64,000 nucleotides of DNA from contig JAGAJL010000020.1 of the NCBI GenBank assembly GCA_017626095.1, forward strand, positions 34,424-98,423, written 5' to 3'. Both the position numbers and the translations under genes were made by a program. This DNA comes from Lachnospiraceae bacterium. GTDB taxonomy: Bacteria; Bacillota; Clostridia; Lachnospirales; Lachnospiraceae. The notes beneath the pieces are model-generated. The model was not told the origin of the DNA and made no database searches. It saw only the letters and a list, made by a program, of their open reading frames with translations. Position 1 is the first letter of the stretch. Each line of letters starts with the position of its first letter. This document shows, in pieces, positions 16,539 to 25,129 of the stretch.

Positions 16539-17450
16539 TTATGCTAACTCGAGTAATGTCAGGATGAGTGCCATTCTGACATAGACACCGTATTGAACCT
16601 GTTTAAAGTATACGGCTCTGGGATCATCATCCACTTCGACAGAAATCTCATTTACTCGGGGAAGCGGGTGGAGCACCAGCATATCTTCCTTTGCCATGCT
16701 CATTTTGTTTTTATCCAGAATATAAAAGTCTTTTAATCTGACGTAGTCTTCTTCGTTAAAGAAACGTTCTCTCTGAACTCTGGTCATATATAAAAGGTCG
16801 AGGTCGCCGATACAGTCTTCCAGTTTAATATATTCTTCGAAAGAAATGCCTTTTTCGGCTAACATTTCCCGGATATAGTCGGGGATACGGAGTTCTTCCG
16901 GCGAAATAAAGATGAAATGAATATCATCATAGCGGGAAAGAGCATTTACTAAAGAGTGTACGGTACGTCCGAATTTTAAATCGCCGCAAAGACCAATGGT
17001 AAAATGATTTAATCTTCCTTTCAGGCTTCTGATGGTCAGCATGTCCGTCAGTGTCTGGGTGGGATGCTGGTGTCCACCGTCTCCGGCATTGATAACCGGG
17101 ATAGAGGATTTGGAAGCGGCAACCATGGCAGCACCTTCCTTGGGATGACGCATCGCGCAGATATCTGCAAAGCAGGAAATGACGCGGATGGTATCGGATA
17201 CGCTTTCGCCCTTGGATGCGGAAGATGAATTTGCATCGGAGAAACCAATGACGCTGCCACCTAAATTAATCATGGCAGATTCAAAACTAAGTCTGGTTCT
17301 GGTACTCGGTTCATAAAAACAGGTTGCGATTTTCTTTCCTTTACATTTCTCGCTGTACTTTTCCGGATTATTTTCGATATCGTTGGCAAGATCAAATAGC
17401 TTGTCCAATTCCTCGACTGTAAAATCCAGAGGATTCATTAGATGTCTCAT
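16539..17450 (-). CDS. pyrB: Aspartate carbamoyltransferase catalytic chain
   Basis: This is a 303-residue catalytic chain from the preferred start. Signatures are [11 protein letters not shown] (carbamoyl-phosphate binding) near residue 50, [10 protein letters not shown] near 130, and the loops with [11 protein letters not shown] and HPLPRVNEI near the C-terminus. It joins carbamoyl phosphate and aspartate in the first committed step of pyrimidine synthesis and pairs with PyrI. ATG 17450 is chosen because GAGG lies 6-9 bases upstream and the length then equals the family norm; the upstream ATG at 17507 would add a 19-residue basic tail without homology. A terminator hairpin lies just upstream. 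Confidence 0.96.
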   Translation of the reverse strand: MRHLMNPLDFTVEELDKLFDLANDIENNPEKYSEKCKGKKIATCFYEPSTRTRLSFESAMINLGGSVIGFSDANSSSASKGESVSDTIRVISCFADICAMRHPKEGAAMVAASKSSIPVINAGDGGHQHPTQTLTDMLTIRSLKGRLNHFTIGLCGDLKFGRTVHSLVNALSRYDDIHFIFISPEELRIPDYIREMLAEKGISFEEYIKLEDCIGDLDLLYMTRVQRERFFNEEDYVRLKDFYILDKNKMSMAKEDMLVLHPLPRVNEISVEVDDDPRAVYFKQVQYGVYVRMALILTLLELA

Positions 17451-17504
17451 ACTTTTCCTCGCTTTCTTTCCTTGTTTTTTTATAAAGATGAGTATTTTAT
17501 GATT

Positions 17505-17541
17505 CATAAAAAATCGAAGAGAAATAAATTCCCTTCGATTT
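17505..17541 (-). terminator. Terminator between nitroreductase and pyrB (possible pyrB attenuator)
   Basis: Stem AAATCGAAG/CTTCGATTT (17511-17519 and 17533-17541) with a 13-base loop is followed on the minus strand by TTTTTT. It should end the nitroreductase transcript. Because pyrB starts only about 55 bases later, with no clear promoter in the gap, read-through here could control pyrBI. Confidence 0.7.
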
Positions 17542-17546
17542 AAAAA

Positions 17547-18089
17547 TTAACTGATAAATGAAATTAATTCATCAACCGGTTTTCTTTTGGGTGCTTCCGG
17601 CTCGATGTCAGGATATCCGATTGGAATCAAAGCTACCAATTCCCGATCTTCCGGTAATTGTAAGAGTGATTCAACAGTGGAACGATCAAACAATCCCATG
17701 ATAACGGTTCCAAGACCTGCCTCATGAGCTGCTAAACAGAAAGTCTGGGATGCAACACCGGCATCGTACATCTGCCAGCCATCACCTCTGTCGGTTGAGA
17801 AAGAACCGTCTCTTTCATAACCGGATCTGTTTTTGATAACGGTTACTGCAACCAATGCGGGTGCATTTTGGATAATTGTTCCATTTCCCGGATAGATGGT
17901 GGTACCTTCTGTAGCAATTTTATCTTTTAAGGCACCTTCTACAACAATATAGCGGGTAATCTGGGTATGCTTCCAACTGGGAGCATAAGAAGCTGTTTCA
18001 ACGATTTGTTTTAATAACTCATGATCTACCGCATCTGCTTTGAATTTGCGAATGCTTCGGCGACCTAAAATACATTCTTTTGCTGTCAT
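17547..18089 (-). CDS. Nitroreductase-family flavoprotein
   Basis: The 180-residue protein has the nitroreductase opening RRSIRKFK (FMN phosphate contact), the ASYAPSWKHTQ segment, and the glycine-rich AAHEAGLGTVIMGLF helix region. These enzymes bind FMN and use NAD(P)H to reduce nitro groups, quinones or flavins; the natural substrate is unknown. GGAGG lies 7 bases before the ATG. A perfect 26-bp palindrome in its promoter suggests repression by a dimeric regulator not encoded here. It is a separate transcription unit from pyrBI, given the terminator after it. Confidence 0.9.
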   Translation of the reverse strand: MTAKECILGRRSIRKFKADAVDHELLKQIVETASYAPSWKHTQITRYIVVEGALKDKIATEGTTIYPGNGTIIQNAPALVAVTVIKNRSGYERDGSFSTDRGDGWQMYDAGVASQTFCLAAHEAGLGTVIMGLFDRSTVESLLQLPEDRELVALIPIGYPDIEPEAPKRKPVDELISFIS

Positions 18090-18123
18090 GAAAATACCTC
18101 CGTTTGTGTTTACATTTTACTTA

Positions 18124-18149
18124 GAATACCATATCTAGATATGGTATTC
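18124..18149 (-). promoter_or_regulatory. Perfect 26-bp palindromic operator before the nitroreductase gene
   Basis: GAATACCATATCT and its exact reverse complement meet at 18136/18137. The palindrome covers the likely -35 to -10 region about 35-60 bases before the minus-strand ATG. Length and symmetry fit a dimeric winged-helix repressor such as MarR or HxlR type. No such regulator is adjacent. Confidence 0.6.
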
Positions 18150-18181
18150 AATCAAAAAATTAGAAAAACAGAATTTGCTTT

Positions 18182-18413
18182 TTTCGGATTTGTGTTCTCA
18201 ATATATATCTTTGTCCGCTTCGTACTTCGGTTTCTAGTTTTTCTAAGCCACATGCTCACAAAGTATTATTAAATGACCGGTTTCAAAACTCAGACTTCGT
18301 CTTCAGACAGTTGAAACCGGTCATTATTTTTGTTCGCATATGCCGCTAAGAAAAACACGAAACCTTGTAAAAGCCAGCGGACAAAGATATATATTGAGAA
18401 CACAAATCCGAAA
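18182..18413. repeat. 232-bp family-1 long palindromic element
   Basis: The outer 38 bp (from TTTCGGATTTGTGTTC at the left) match the right end exactly as inverted repeats. Middle parts pair imperfectly. The core at about 18278-18321 is CCGGTTTCAAAACTCAGAC, loop, GTCTTCAGACAGTTGAAACCGG-type hairpin. The core is the same as in the element at 15509-15968 but in opposite orientation, and CAAAGATATATATT in the outer arm is shared with the copies at 15.5 and 63.6 kb. It lies between a minus-strand and a plus-strand gene that diverge, so it is probably not a terminator. Confidence 0.85.
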
Positions 18414-18548
18414 TGAAAAATAATAATCAAATCAAAGGGTACAAAGCGAATCAAATTGTGGCAAAAATAGTATTAATATGATAGAATAATACCAATAGAG
18501 TTTAAATAGCAACGTCGATACATTGCCGTGATACAGGAGGATTTTTTG

Positions 18549-18944
18549 ATGGAATTCAGAGAAAGAAAAAGATTATTATTATTTGGTCTGCCATGGACAT
18601 TTACCGTATATACGATAAAAGAAGATGTGATTAATATTAAAGCGGGACTTCTCAAAACACTGGAGGATGACTGCTATATGTACAAGGTTACGGATGTTCA
18701 GTTAGAGACTTCTTTGATGGAAAGAATTTTTGGTCTGGGTACGGTTGTATGCTATACCGGAGATACAACACATCATCATTTAAAACTGGTTCATATCAAA
18801 AATGCACGTGCCATCAAAGATTTTATTTTGAAAGAGTCCGAAGAGCAGAGAATGAAACGCAGAACCCTGAATACGCAAAATATTGCACATGGTGTTGATT
18901 TGAATGATGGCGATTTGCATGATGAAATAGATGATGCATTTTAA
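18549..18944 (+). CDS. PH-domain-containing protein of unknown function
   Basis: The 131-residue protein resembles the bacterial PH-like (bPH2, YdbS/YdbT-related) fold. It has alternating beta-strands such as [20 protein letters not shown], a middle helix-strand region with [11 protein letters not shown], and a final long helix with RMKRRT. There is no transmembrane helix, unlike YdbS. Such domains usually mediate membrane or protein contacts. ATG 18549 is set by CAGGAGG 8 bases upstream; the in-frame GTG at 18528 lies upstream of that site. The gene is 63 bases before folC and could share its transcript. Confidence 0.7.
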   Translation: MEFRERKRLLLFGLPWTFTVYTIKEDVINIKAGLLKTLEDDCYMYKVTDVQLETSLMERIFGLGTVVCYTGDTTHHHLKLVHIKNARAIKDFILKESEEQRMKRRTLNTQNIAHGVDLNDGDLHDEIDDAF

Positions 18945-19007
18945 GAAAGCAATGGGGCTTTGCATATTTTGCAGGCCTCATTCTTTTTTGATAAAGGATT
19001 GGAAGAA

Positions 19008-20336
19008 ATGACGGAAAGAGAAACTTTTGAATATATTGAATCATTGCAGGCATTGGGAAGCCATCTTGGACTTGACAGCGTGAAAGAGTTATGTAGGCGC
19101 TTGGGAAATCCGCAGGACGATTTAAAATTCATTCATGTTGCCGGCACGAATGGAAAGGGCAGTATTATAGCCATGATCAGTGAGACACTTACCGTATGCG
19201 GATACAAGACGGGCAGATATATTTCACCTACCATATCCGATTACAGGGAGCGTTTTTGCATCAACGGCAGGATGATTTCCAAAAAGGCATTGTGTGAATA
19301 CGTGGAGCGCATAAAAGAAGTTTGTGACCAAATGGTCGAGGATGGATGTGTACATCCGACGCCGTTTGAATTGGAAACGGCGTTAGCTTTTTTGTATTTT
19401 AAGGAAAAGGAATGTGATGTTGTCGTTTTAGAGACCGGCATGGGGGGACTGACCGATGCAACCAATATTATTCAAAATCCCCTTGTCTGCGTCATCAGTT
19501 CCATCAGTATGGATCATATGCAGTTTTTAGGAAAGAGTCTTTCGGAAATTGCCGCGGTAAAAGCCGGTATCATCAAAAAAGGCGGTAAGGTTGTTTCTTA
19601 TCCTCAAAAGCCGGAGGCAATGGATGTAATCAAAAAAGCGGCAGAAGAGCAGGGCGCAGAGCTTTTTGTTGCAGATGCAGAAAAAGCAAATATGTCGATG
19701 TCATCGAAAGGAATGACGCTAAATTACAGACATCATAAAAAAATACTCCTGTCGTTGTATGGTACCTATCAGCTTTTAAATGCGGCGACGGCATTGGAGG
19801 TTTTGGATTGTTTGAAAGAAACATACGGTTTTCAGATATCGGAGGAAAAGTTAAAAAAGGCTTTTGCACAGATTGTCTGGCCGGCGCGATTTGAAAAAAT
19901 TGCTGCGAAACCGGATGTCTATATTGATGGTGCACACAACGAAGATGCGGCAGTGGAATTGGCAAAAACCATAGCTTTTTATAAAGCGCGTCCTTCGTTT
20001 ACAAATAAGAAAATAATATATATAATGGGTGTATTAAAAGATAAGGAATATGACAAAATAATCCGCGAAACTTATTCGTTGGCAGACGGAATTGTTACCG
20101 TGAAAACGCCGCACAATGCAAGGGCGATGGATGCTTATGAGTTGGCCCGGGCGGTATCTGTATATCATCCCAATGTAACGGCGGCGGACGGATTGTTTGA
20201 GGCGGTTGAAATGGCATACCTGATGGGGGGAAAGGAATGTGTCATCATCGCTTTTGGTTCTCTTTCTTATCTGGGGGAATTAAAGGCAATTATACAAGAA
20301 CACAAATGGACGAGGAGAGACTCCCATGGTAAATAA
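19008..20336 (+). CDS. folC: Folylpolyglutamate synthase / dihydrofolate synthase
   Basis: This is a Mur-ligase-type enzyme of about 442 residues. The P-loop GTNGKGS near residue 47, [12 protein letters not shown] near 143 (metal and substrate loop) and DGAHNEDA near 307 in the C-terminal domain are all intact. It adds glutamate to dihydropteroate and to folates. ATG 19008 preceded by GGAAG is preferred; the frame extends to TTG 18960 but that would add 16 unusual residues. folE overlaps the 3' end by 11 bases. The gene opens a folate cluster (folC-folE-folP-folBK). Confidence 0.94.
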   Translation: MTERETFEYIESLQALGSHLGLDSVKELCRRLGNPQDDLKFIHVAGTNGKGSIIAMISETLTVCGYKTGRYISPTISDYRERFCINGRMISKKALCEYVERIKEVCDQMVEDGCVHPTPFELETALAFLYFKEKECDVVVLETGMGGLTDATNIIQNPLVCVISSISMDHMQFLGKSLSEIAAVKAGIIKKGGKVVSYPQKPEAMDVIKKAAEEQGAELFVADAEKANMSMSSKGMTLNYRHHKKILLSLYGTYQLLNAATALEVLDCLKETYGFQISEEKLKKAFAQIVWPARFEKIAAKPDVYIDGAHNEDAAVELAKTIAFYKARPSFTNKKIIYIMGVLKDKEYDKIIRETYSLADGIVTVKTPHNARAMDAYELARAVSVYHPNVTAADGLFEAVEMAYLMGGKECVIIAFGSLSYLGELKAIIQEHKWTRRDSHGK

Positions 20337-20883
20337 AGAGAAAATTAAAGAAGCAGTTGTCCTATTATTGGAAGGAATTGGAGAAGATATTAATCGGGAA
20401 GGCTTACTTGATACACCCGATAGGATTGCACGTATGTATGAAGAAATCTTTTCCGGTATGGATCAGAGCGCTTCACAACACTTACAAAAGACATTTACAG
20501 CCGGTCACAATGAAATCGTATTGGAAAAGGATATTGTTTTTTATTCTATGTGCGAGCATCATCTGATGCCTTTTTACGGAAAAGCACATGTGGCTTATAT
20601 TCCAAACGGAAAGGTTGTGGGCTTAAGCAAGATTGCACGTACGGTCGAAGTATATGCCAAGCGTCTTCAGATTCAGGAAAAGATGGGAGCACAGATTGCA
20701 GATGCCCTGATGGAGGAATTACATGCCAAAGGTGCGATGGTCATGATAGAGGCAGAGCATATGTGTATGACGATGCGAGGCGTAAAAAAGCCGGGAAGCA
20801 AAACAGTTACCATCGTGACACGTGGTGCATTTGCAGATGATGAAAAGCTTCAGAACAGCTTTTATCAGATGCTGCGTGAGTAA
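20326..20883 (+). CDS. folE: GTP cyclohydrolase I
   Basis: The 185-residue enzyme carries the zinc and active-site motif MCEHHLMPF near residue 75, then [15 protein letters not shown] and the second zinc Cys in [14 protein letters not shown] near 145. It converts GTP to dihydroneopterin triphosphate, the first step of folate synthesis. Length is at the short end for the family, which is usual for Clostridia. The start overlaps folC by 11 bases, with GGAGAG inside folC as ribosome site. This is type I (FolE), not the metal-flexible FolE2, so activity should need zinc. Confidence 0.96.
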   Translation: MVNKEKIKEAVVLLLEGIGEDINREGLLDTPDRIARMYEEIFSGMDQSASQHLQKTFTAGHNEIVLEKDIVFYSMCEHHLMPFYGKAHVAYIPNGKVVGLSKIARTVEVYAKRLQIQEKMGAQIADALMEELHAKGAMVMIEAEHMCMTMRGVKKPGSKTVTIVTRGAFADDEKLQNSFYQMLRE

Positions 20884-21031
20884 AATGGAATACGAAAACA
20901 GATTCAATCGCATGAAATGTTACAAAATGGTATAGCGCAAAATAAAAGGAAAAAAGCAATGGCATGAAAGTGACGTGGATGAGAAATGAACTGATAACGA
21001 ATGTTTAAAAGAATAAAGAGAGAATCGTAAA

Positions 21032-21838
21032 ATGATAATAAAAGACAAAATTTTTGATACAGACCATCATTGCTATGTTATGGGAATTTTAAATGTCACT
21101 CCGGATTCTTTTTCCGACGGTGGTAAATGGAATGATTTGGATAAGGCACTATTTCATGCCGAGGAAATGATAAAGGACGGTGCACATATTCTGGATGTCG
21201 GCGGCGAGTCGACAAGACCGGGGTATACTTTGTTGTCTGATGAAGAAGAAATAGAAAGAGTGGTCCCGGTTATCGAAGCACTGCGTCAGAGATTTGACAT
21301 TCCGATTTCTCTGGATACATATAAAAGCAAGGTGGCGGAAGCCGGAATTAAGGCCGGTGCCGATATGATTAATGACATCTGGGGGTTAAAATATGATGCA
21401 AGGATGGCAGAGGTCATTGCCAAAAATAAAAAGACCTGCTGTCTGATGCACAACAGACAAAAACCGGATTATCAGAATTTTATGCAAGATGTCTTACGGG
21501 ATCTGGAAGAGACGTTGGAGATTGCACAAAATGCAGGGATTCTCTATTCCGATATTTGTATTGATCCGGGTGTGGGATTTGGAAAGACCTATGAAAATAA
21601 TTTGGAGATTATCAACAAACTGGAGGAGCTGCATTCGTTTGGATTACCGATTCTTTTAGGAACCTCCAGAAAGTCTGTGATTGGTCTGACTTTGGATTTG
21701 CCGGCGGATTCCCGTGTAGAGGGAACACTTGCAACGACCGTCATTGGAGTGATGAAGGGTGCAGGTTTTGTCCGCGTCCATGATATAAAGGAAAATGTCA
21801 GAGCTATTCGCATGACGGAAGCTGTTTTGCATTCATGA
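21032..21838 (+). CDS. folP: Dihydropteroate synthase
   Basis: The 268-residue TIM-barrel enzyme has GILNVTPDSFSDGG near residue 18, DVGGESTRPG near 60, NDIWGL near 110, DPGVGFGKT near 180 and GTSRKS near 210. These are the pterin and p-aminobenzoate binding loops targeted by sulfonamides. It condenses p-aminobenzoate with hydroxymethyl-dihydropterin diphosphate. The upstream 148 bases hold no feature except AGAGAG-type ribosome signal. A family-2 palindrome follows and separates it from folBK. Confidence 0.96.
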   Translation: MIIKDKIFDTDHHCYVMGILNVTPDSFSDGGKWNDLDKALFHAEEMIKDGAHILDVGGESTRPGYTLLSDEEEIERVVPVIEALRQRFDIPISLDTYKSKVAEAGIKAGADMINDIWGLKYDARMAEVIAKNKKTCCLMHNRQKPDYQNFMQDVLRDLEETLEIAQNAGILYSDICIDPGVGFGKTYENNLEIINKLEELHSFGLPILLGTSRKSVIGLTLDLPADSRVEGTLATTVIGVMKGAGFVRVHDIKENVRAIRMTEAVLHS

Positions 21839-21855
21839 TACTATATTGCAGACGA

Positions 21856-21989
21856 GATATAATTTACATGTTCTGCTTACAGGTTGTATAACAACGTCAG
21901 CACTTAATGAGCAATTAATTGCGAATTTAGTACTGCTACGTTGTTATACAAGTGAGAATGCGTCTGTGATAGAATATGTAAATTATATC
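21856..21989. repeat. 134-bp family-2 palindromic element between folP and folBK
   Basis: GATATAATTTACAT at the left end pairs with its complement at the right end. TTGTATAACAACGT forms a second long paired block and the exact centre is GCAATTAATTGC (21912-21923). Bulges between the paired blocks make it imperfect. Its right half is clearly related to 36431-36501. There is no T-run after it, so a terminator role is doubtful although it lies inside the folate operon. Confidence 0.75.
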
Positions 21990-22063
21990 ATTGGGGAATA
22001 GATGAAACTTGTATTTGCAAAAAAGGAAAGATACGTTCAGAAGGATGAAAGGGGTGTGTTTTT

Positions 22064-22891
22064 ATGGATCAAATCAGAATTGACCGGTTAAAAGTTTTTG
22101 CACATCATGGGGTGTATCCCGAGGAATCGGTACAGGGACAGAATTTTTATGTCAGTGCCATATTGGATGTCGATACGAGGGGAGCCGGTTTGCGGGATGA
22201 ATTATCTGAATCGGTAGATTATGGTTCCGTCAGTATGTTCATTGACAAATATATGAAAAAGAACACCTATAAGCTACTCGAAGCGGTTGTGGAAAATCTG
22301 TCAAGAGAAATATTATTAACATATCAGCCGATTCATTCTGTTACCATAAAGGTAAGCAAACCACAGGCTCCGATACCGTTACCTTTTGAAGACGTTTCCG
22401 TGACGGTAAAAAGAGGGTGGCACACTGCCTATATTGCCTTTGGATCCAATCTTGGGGATCGTGAGGAATATATCAGACAGGGATTGGAAATGCTGGAAAA
22501 TGAGAATGACATCTATGTTTTGCGTACTTCGGAAATTATTGAGACAGAAGCTTATGGAGATGTCGCAACCGAAGCTTTTTTGAATGGTGTGATAAAAGTC
22601 AAAACGCTCTTGACACCTTATGAATTACTACGTATATGTCATGAAATTGAGCACAAGGCAGGAAGAGTAAGAACTGCTCATTGGGGAAACCGGACGCTGG
22701 ATCTGGATATTTTATTCTATGATGAGATGATTTTAGAGGATGAATATCTGACCATTCCTCATATTGATATAAAAAATCGTGATTTTGTGTTAATTCCCAT
22801 GGCGGAAATTGCACCGGGATTTGTACATCCTGTCTATCGGCTGACAATGAAAGATATGAAGGAGAATTTATGTCAGACAAAATTAAATTAA
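22064..22891 (+). CDS. folBK: Fused dihydroneopterin aldolase / HPPK
   Basis: The protein has 275 residues and two enzyme domains. Residues 1-118 are FolB-like (KVFAHHGVYPEE, VDYGSV, KPQAP), which splits dihydroneopterin. Residues 122-275 are FolK-like (AYIAFGSNLGDRE, the R..R/W segment with HWGNRTLDLDILFY, and the PH domain end), which diphosphorylates the product. The fusion channels two consecutive steps and is common in Clostridia. AAGG ribosome site and 225 bases from folP. The next gene starts 22 bases before this stop. Confidence 0.95.
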   Translation: MDQIRIDRLKVFAHHGVYPEESVQGQNFYVSAILDVDTRGAGLRDELSESVDYGSVSMFIDKYMKKNTYKLLEAVVENLSREILLTYQPIHSVTIKVSKPQAPIPLPFEDVSVTVKRGWHTAYIAFGSNLGDREEYIRQGLEMLENENDIYVLRTSEIIETEAYGDVATEAFLNGVIKVKTLLTPYELLRICHEIEHKAGRVRTAHWGNRTLDLDILFYDEMILEDEYLTIPHIDIKNRDFVLIPMAEIAPGFVHPVYRLTMKDMKENLCQTKLN

Positions 22892-23904
22892 TTATATTTT
22901 TCGGCGTGATTGTTTTGGGACTTGGCGGTGGTATTGCGTATAATTCATTCAAAGATTATCTGCATTCCAATCCTGAGGGAACGGTAGGAAATACAACCGG
23001 CAATCTGAATAACGGCGGAATGTTTTGTGAAAAGGACGGAAAGTTGTTTTTTGCCAATGCGTATGATAACAACCGGCTCTATGTCATGAATCTTGATGGA
23101 ACGGGTGCAAAATGCCTTACTGACAGTCCGGTATCCTATATCAATGTTGATAAAAACTATGTTTATTATTTTATCAACAATCTGTCCTCTGTAACCGGAA
23201 TGGGAGGTTTTAAGGTTTCCATGCTGGGATTGTACCGGACGGATAAAAAAGGAAATAAAACAAAGTGCATGGAAAAAGTGACATGTGGCGTCGTTCAGCT
23301 GATTGATAATGACTTGTTTTATCAGCGGTATGATAATAAGGATGGAATATCGTTACAAAGGATGGATACCAGAAATAAGGAAACGGAAAAAGTGATGGGG
23401 TTTGATGCCAATCCTGCCTGTGTCTATGACGGAAAGATTTATTATAACGGAAAAGAAGGGGATCATTATTTATATGTTTTTAATCCGAAATCTAAGACTT
23501 CCCAGATGATCTATGATGGGAATATCTGGAATCCGGATTACCAGAACGGATATATCTATTTTATGAATATTGATGATGATTATTGCTTGTATCGTTATAA
23601 TCTTGCGTCAGGGGAGGCAGAGAAAATTACGGATGACCGCTGTGATACCTTTATCTGCTGCGGAGATTATATATTCTATCAGAAAAATTCCAAGACAGAA
23701 CCCGCCTTGATGCAAATCCGCGCAGATGGCAGTGAACCCATGGAGTTAGCAGAAGGTAACTATACAAACTTCGGAGTAGCGGGCGGCGTTTTTTATTTTT
23801 CGGAATTCGGACTTTCGACACCGATGTATCAATACAATGTCTTAAGCGGAGGCGGTGTCCAGACATTTACGGCCGCAGAAGAAGCTGCATTGAATAAGAA
23901 ATAG
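22870..23904 (+). CDS. Membrane-anchored DUF5050 (TolB-like propeller) protein
   Basis: The 344-residue protein has one N-terminal transmembrane helix (IIFFGVIVLGLGGGIAYN) and then an extracellular repeat domain. About six repeats follow the pattern Y(F)xN...LYxMNxDG...KLT, as in DUF5050 and TolB-type beta-propellers. The function of the family is unknown; sensing or scaffolding at the surface is likely. It overlaps the end of folBK by 22 bases with AAGGAG, so translation is coupled. There is no enzymatic motif and no obvious link to folate synthesis other than shared transcription. Confidence 0.85.
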   Translation: MSDKIKLIIFFGVIVLGLGGGIAYNSFKDYLHSNPEGTVGNTTGNLNNGGMFCEKDGKLFFANAYDNNRLYVMNLDGTGAKCLTDSPVSYINVDKNYVYYFINNLSSVTGMGGFKVSMLGLYRTDKKGNKTKCMEKVTCGVVQLIDNDLFYQRYDNKDGISLQRMDTRNKETEKVMGFDANPACVYDGKIYYNGKEGDHYLYVFNPKSKTSQMIYDGNIWNPDYQNGYIYFMNIDDDYCLYRYNLASGEAEKITDDRCDTFICCGDYIFYQKNSKTEPALMQIRADGSEPMELAEGNYTNFGVAGGVFYFSEFGLSTPMYQYNVLSGGGVQTFTAAEEAALNKK

Positions 23905-23993
23905 TTGGAAAAAAACATAATGTGCATAATAAAGCGAATGAAACAGAATGAAATAGAATAGAAAAACAAAATAAAGCAGAAAAGAGACGGAAG

Positions 23994-25118
23994 ATGGATT
24001 TATTACAATTACGGGATGAAATTGATGTGATTGACAAACAGATTGTTGAACTTTATGAAAAGCGCGTTAACATCTGTAAGCAGGTTGCGGAATATAAAAT
24101 TGAAAATGGAAAAAAAGTATTTGACCGTGTCAGGGAAGAGGAAAAAATCCGCAAGGTCAAAGCACTGACCACCAGTGATTTTACAAGTCGCGCCGTTGAG
24201 GAATTGTTTGAACAGATCATGTCGGTGAGCCGGAAGCTGCAGTATCAGATTTTGGCAGAGCACGGCAGCAGCGGCAGACTGCCTTTTATGGGAGTGGACA
24301 GTCTGGATGACGGTAAGGTGCGTGTCGTTTTTCAGGGAGCAGAAGGTGCTTATTCACAGGCTGCCATGGTTCAGTATTTTGGAGATAAGATTCAAAGCTT
24401 TCATGTGAATACATTCCGCGATGCCATGTCTGCCATTGAAGAGGGAAGTGCCGATTTTGCCGTTTTACCCATCGAAAATTCAACGGCGGGAATCATCAGT
24501 GAAGTATATGATCTGCTTGTGGAGTTTGAAAATTACATCGTGGGAGAGCAGATTATTAAAATTGAGCATTGTCTTTTGGGTGTGCCCGGTTCAACGATAG
24601 AGGATATCAAGACGGTATATTCACATCCACAGTCTTTGATGCAGAGTGCCAGATTTTTAAGCGAACATGACTGGAAGCAGATCAGCATGCAAAATAATGC
24701 CTTTGCGGCGCAAAAGGTTGTTAAGGACGGCGATAAGACACAGGCTGCCATTGCCAGTGCGTATGCAGGTGAAATTTATGGTCTGGATGTATTAAAAAAG
24801 GGAGTTAACCAGTCTGATACCAATTCCACCAGATTTATTATTGTTACCAATCAGAAAGTGTTTTTAAAGGATGCCAAAAAAATCAGCATCTGTTTTGAGA
24901 TTCCCCATGAAAGCGGATCGCTTTATCATATGCTTTCTCATTTTATTTACAATAATCTGAATTTGTGTAAAATTGAAAGCCGCCCGATTGAAGAGCGCAA
25001 TTGGGAATATCGCTTTTTTGTTGATTTTGAAGGAAATCTGGCAGATGGAGCCGTTAAGAATGCATTGCGCGGTTTAAGAGATGAGGCGCGCAATATGAAA
25101 ATTCTTGGAAATTATTAG
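23994..25118 (+). CDS. pheA: Bifunctional chorismate mutase / prephenate dehydratase (P-protein)
   Basis: The 374-residue protein has three domains. Residues 1-90 are an AroQ-type chorismate mutase (LRDEIDVIDKQIVEL), 107-285 the prephenate dehydratase with TNSTRFIIV near residue 276, and 297-374 an ACT domain with the phenylalanine-binding ESRP segment. It makes phenylpyruvate from chorismate and is normally inhibited by phenylalanine through the ACT domain. The two catalytic parts are joined by a linker of about 15 residues. A purine-rich 89-bp leader with AGACGGAAG precedes the ATG. ppx follows after 11 bases. Confidence 0.95.
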   Translation: MDLLQLRDEIDVIDKQIVELYEKRVNICKQVAEYKIENGKKVFDRVREEEKIRKVKALTTSDFTSRAVEELFEQIMSVSRKLQYQILAEHGSSGRLPFMGVDSLDDGKVRVVFQGAEGAYSQAAMVQYFGDKIQSFHVNTFRDAMSAIEEGSADFAVLPIENSTAGIISEVYDLLVEFENYIVGEQIIKIEHCLLGVPGSTIEDIKTVYSHPQSLMQSARFLSEHDWKQISMQNNAFAAQKVVKDGDKTQAAIASAYAGEIYGLDVLKKGVNQSDTNSTRFIIVTNQKVFLKDAKKISICFEIPHESGSLYHMLSHFIYNNLNLCKIESRPIEERNWEYRFFVDFEGNLADGAVKNALRGLRDEARNMKILGNY

Positions 25119-25129
25119 AGGTACAAAAC

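Noticed and set aside
15509-18413. pyrBI-nitroreductase block as a composite transposon flanked by the two family-1 elements
   Set aside because: The elements share only the core hairpin, not their outer arms, no target duplications or transposase are seen, and pyrBI is a housekeeping operon.
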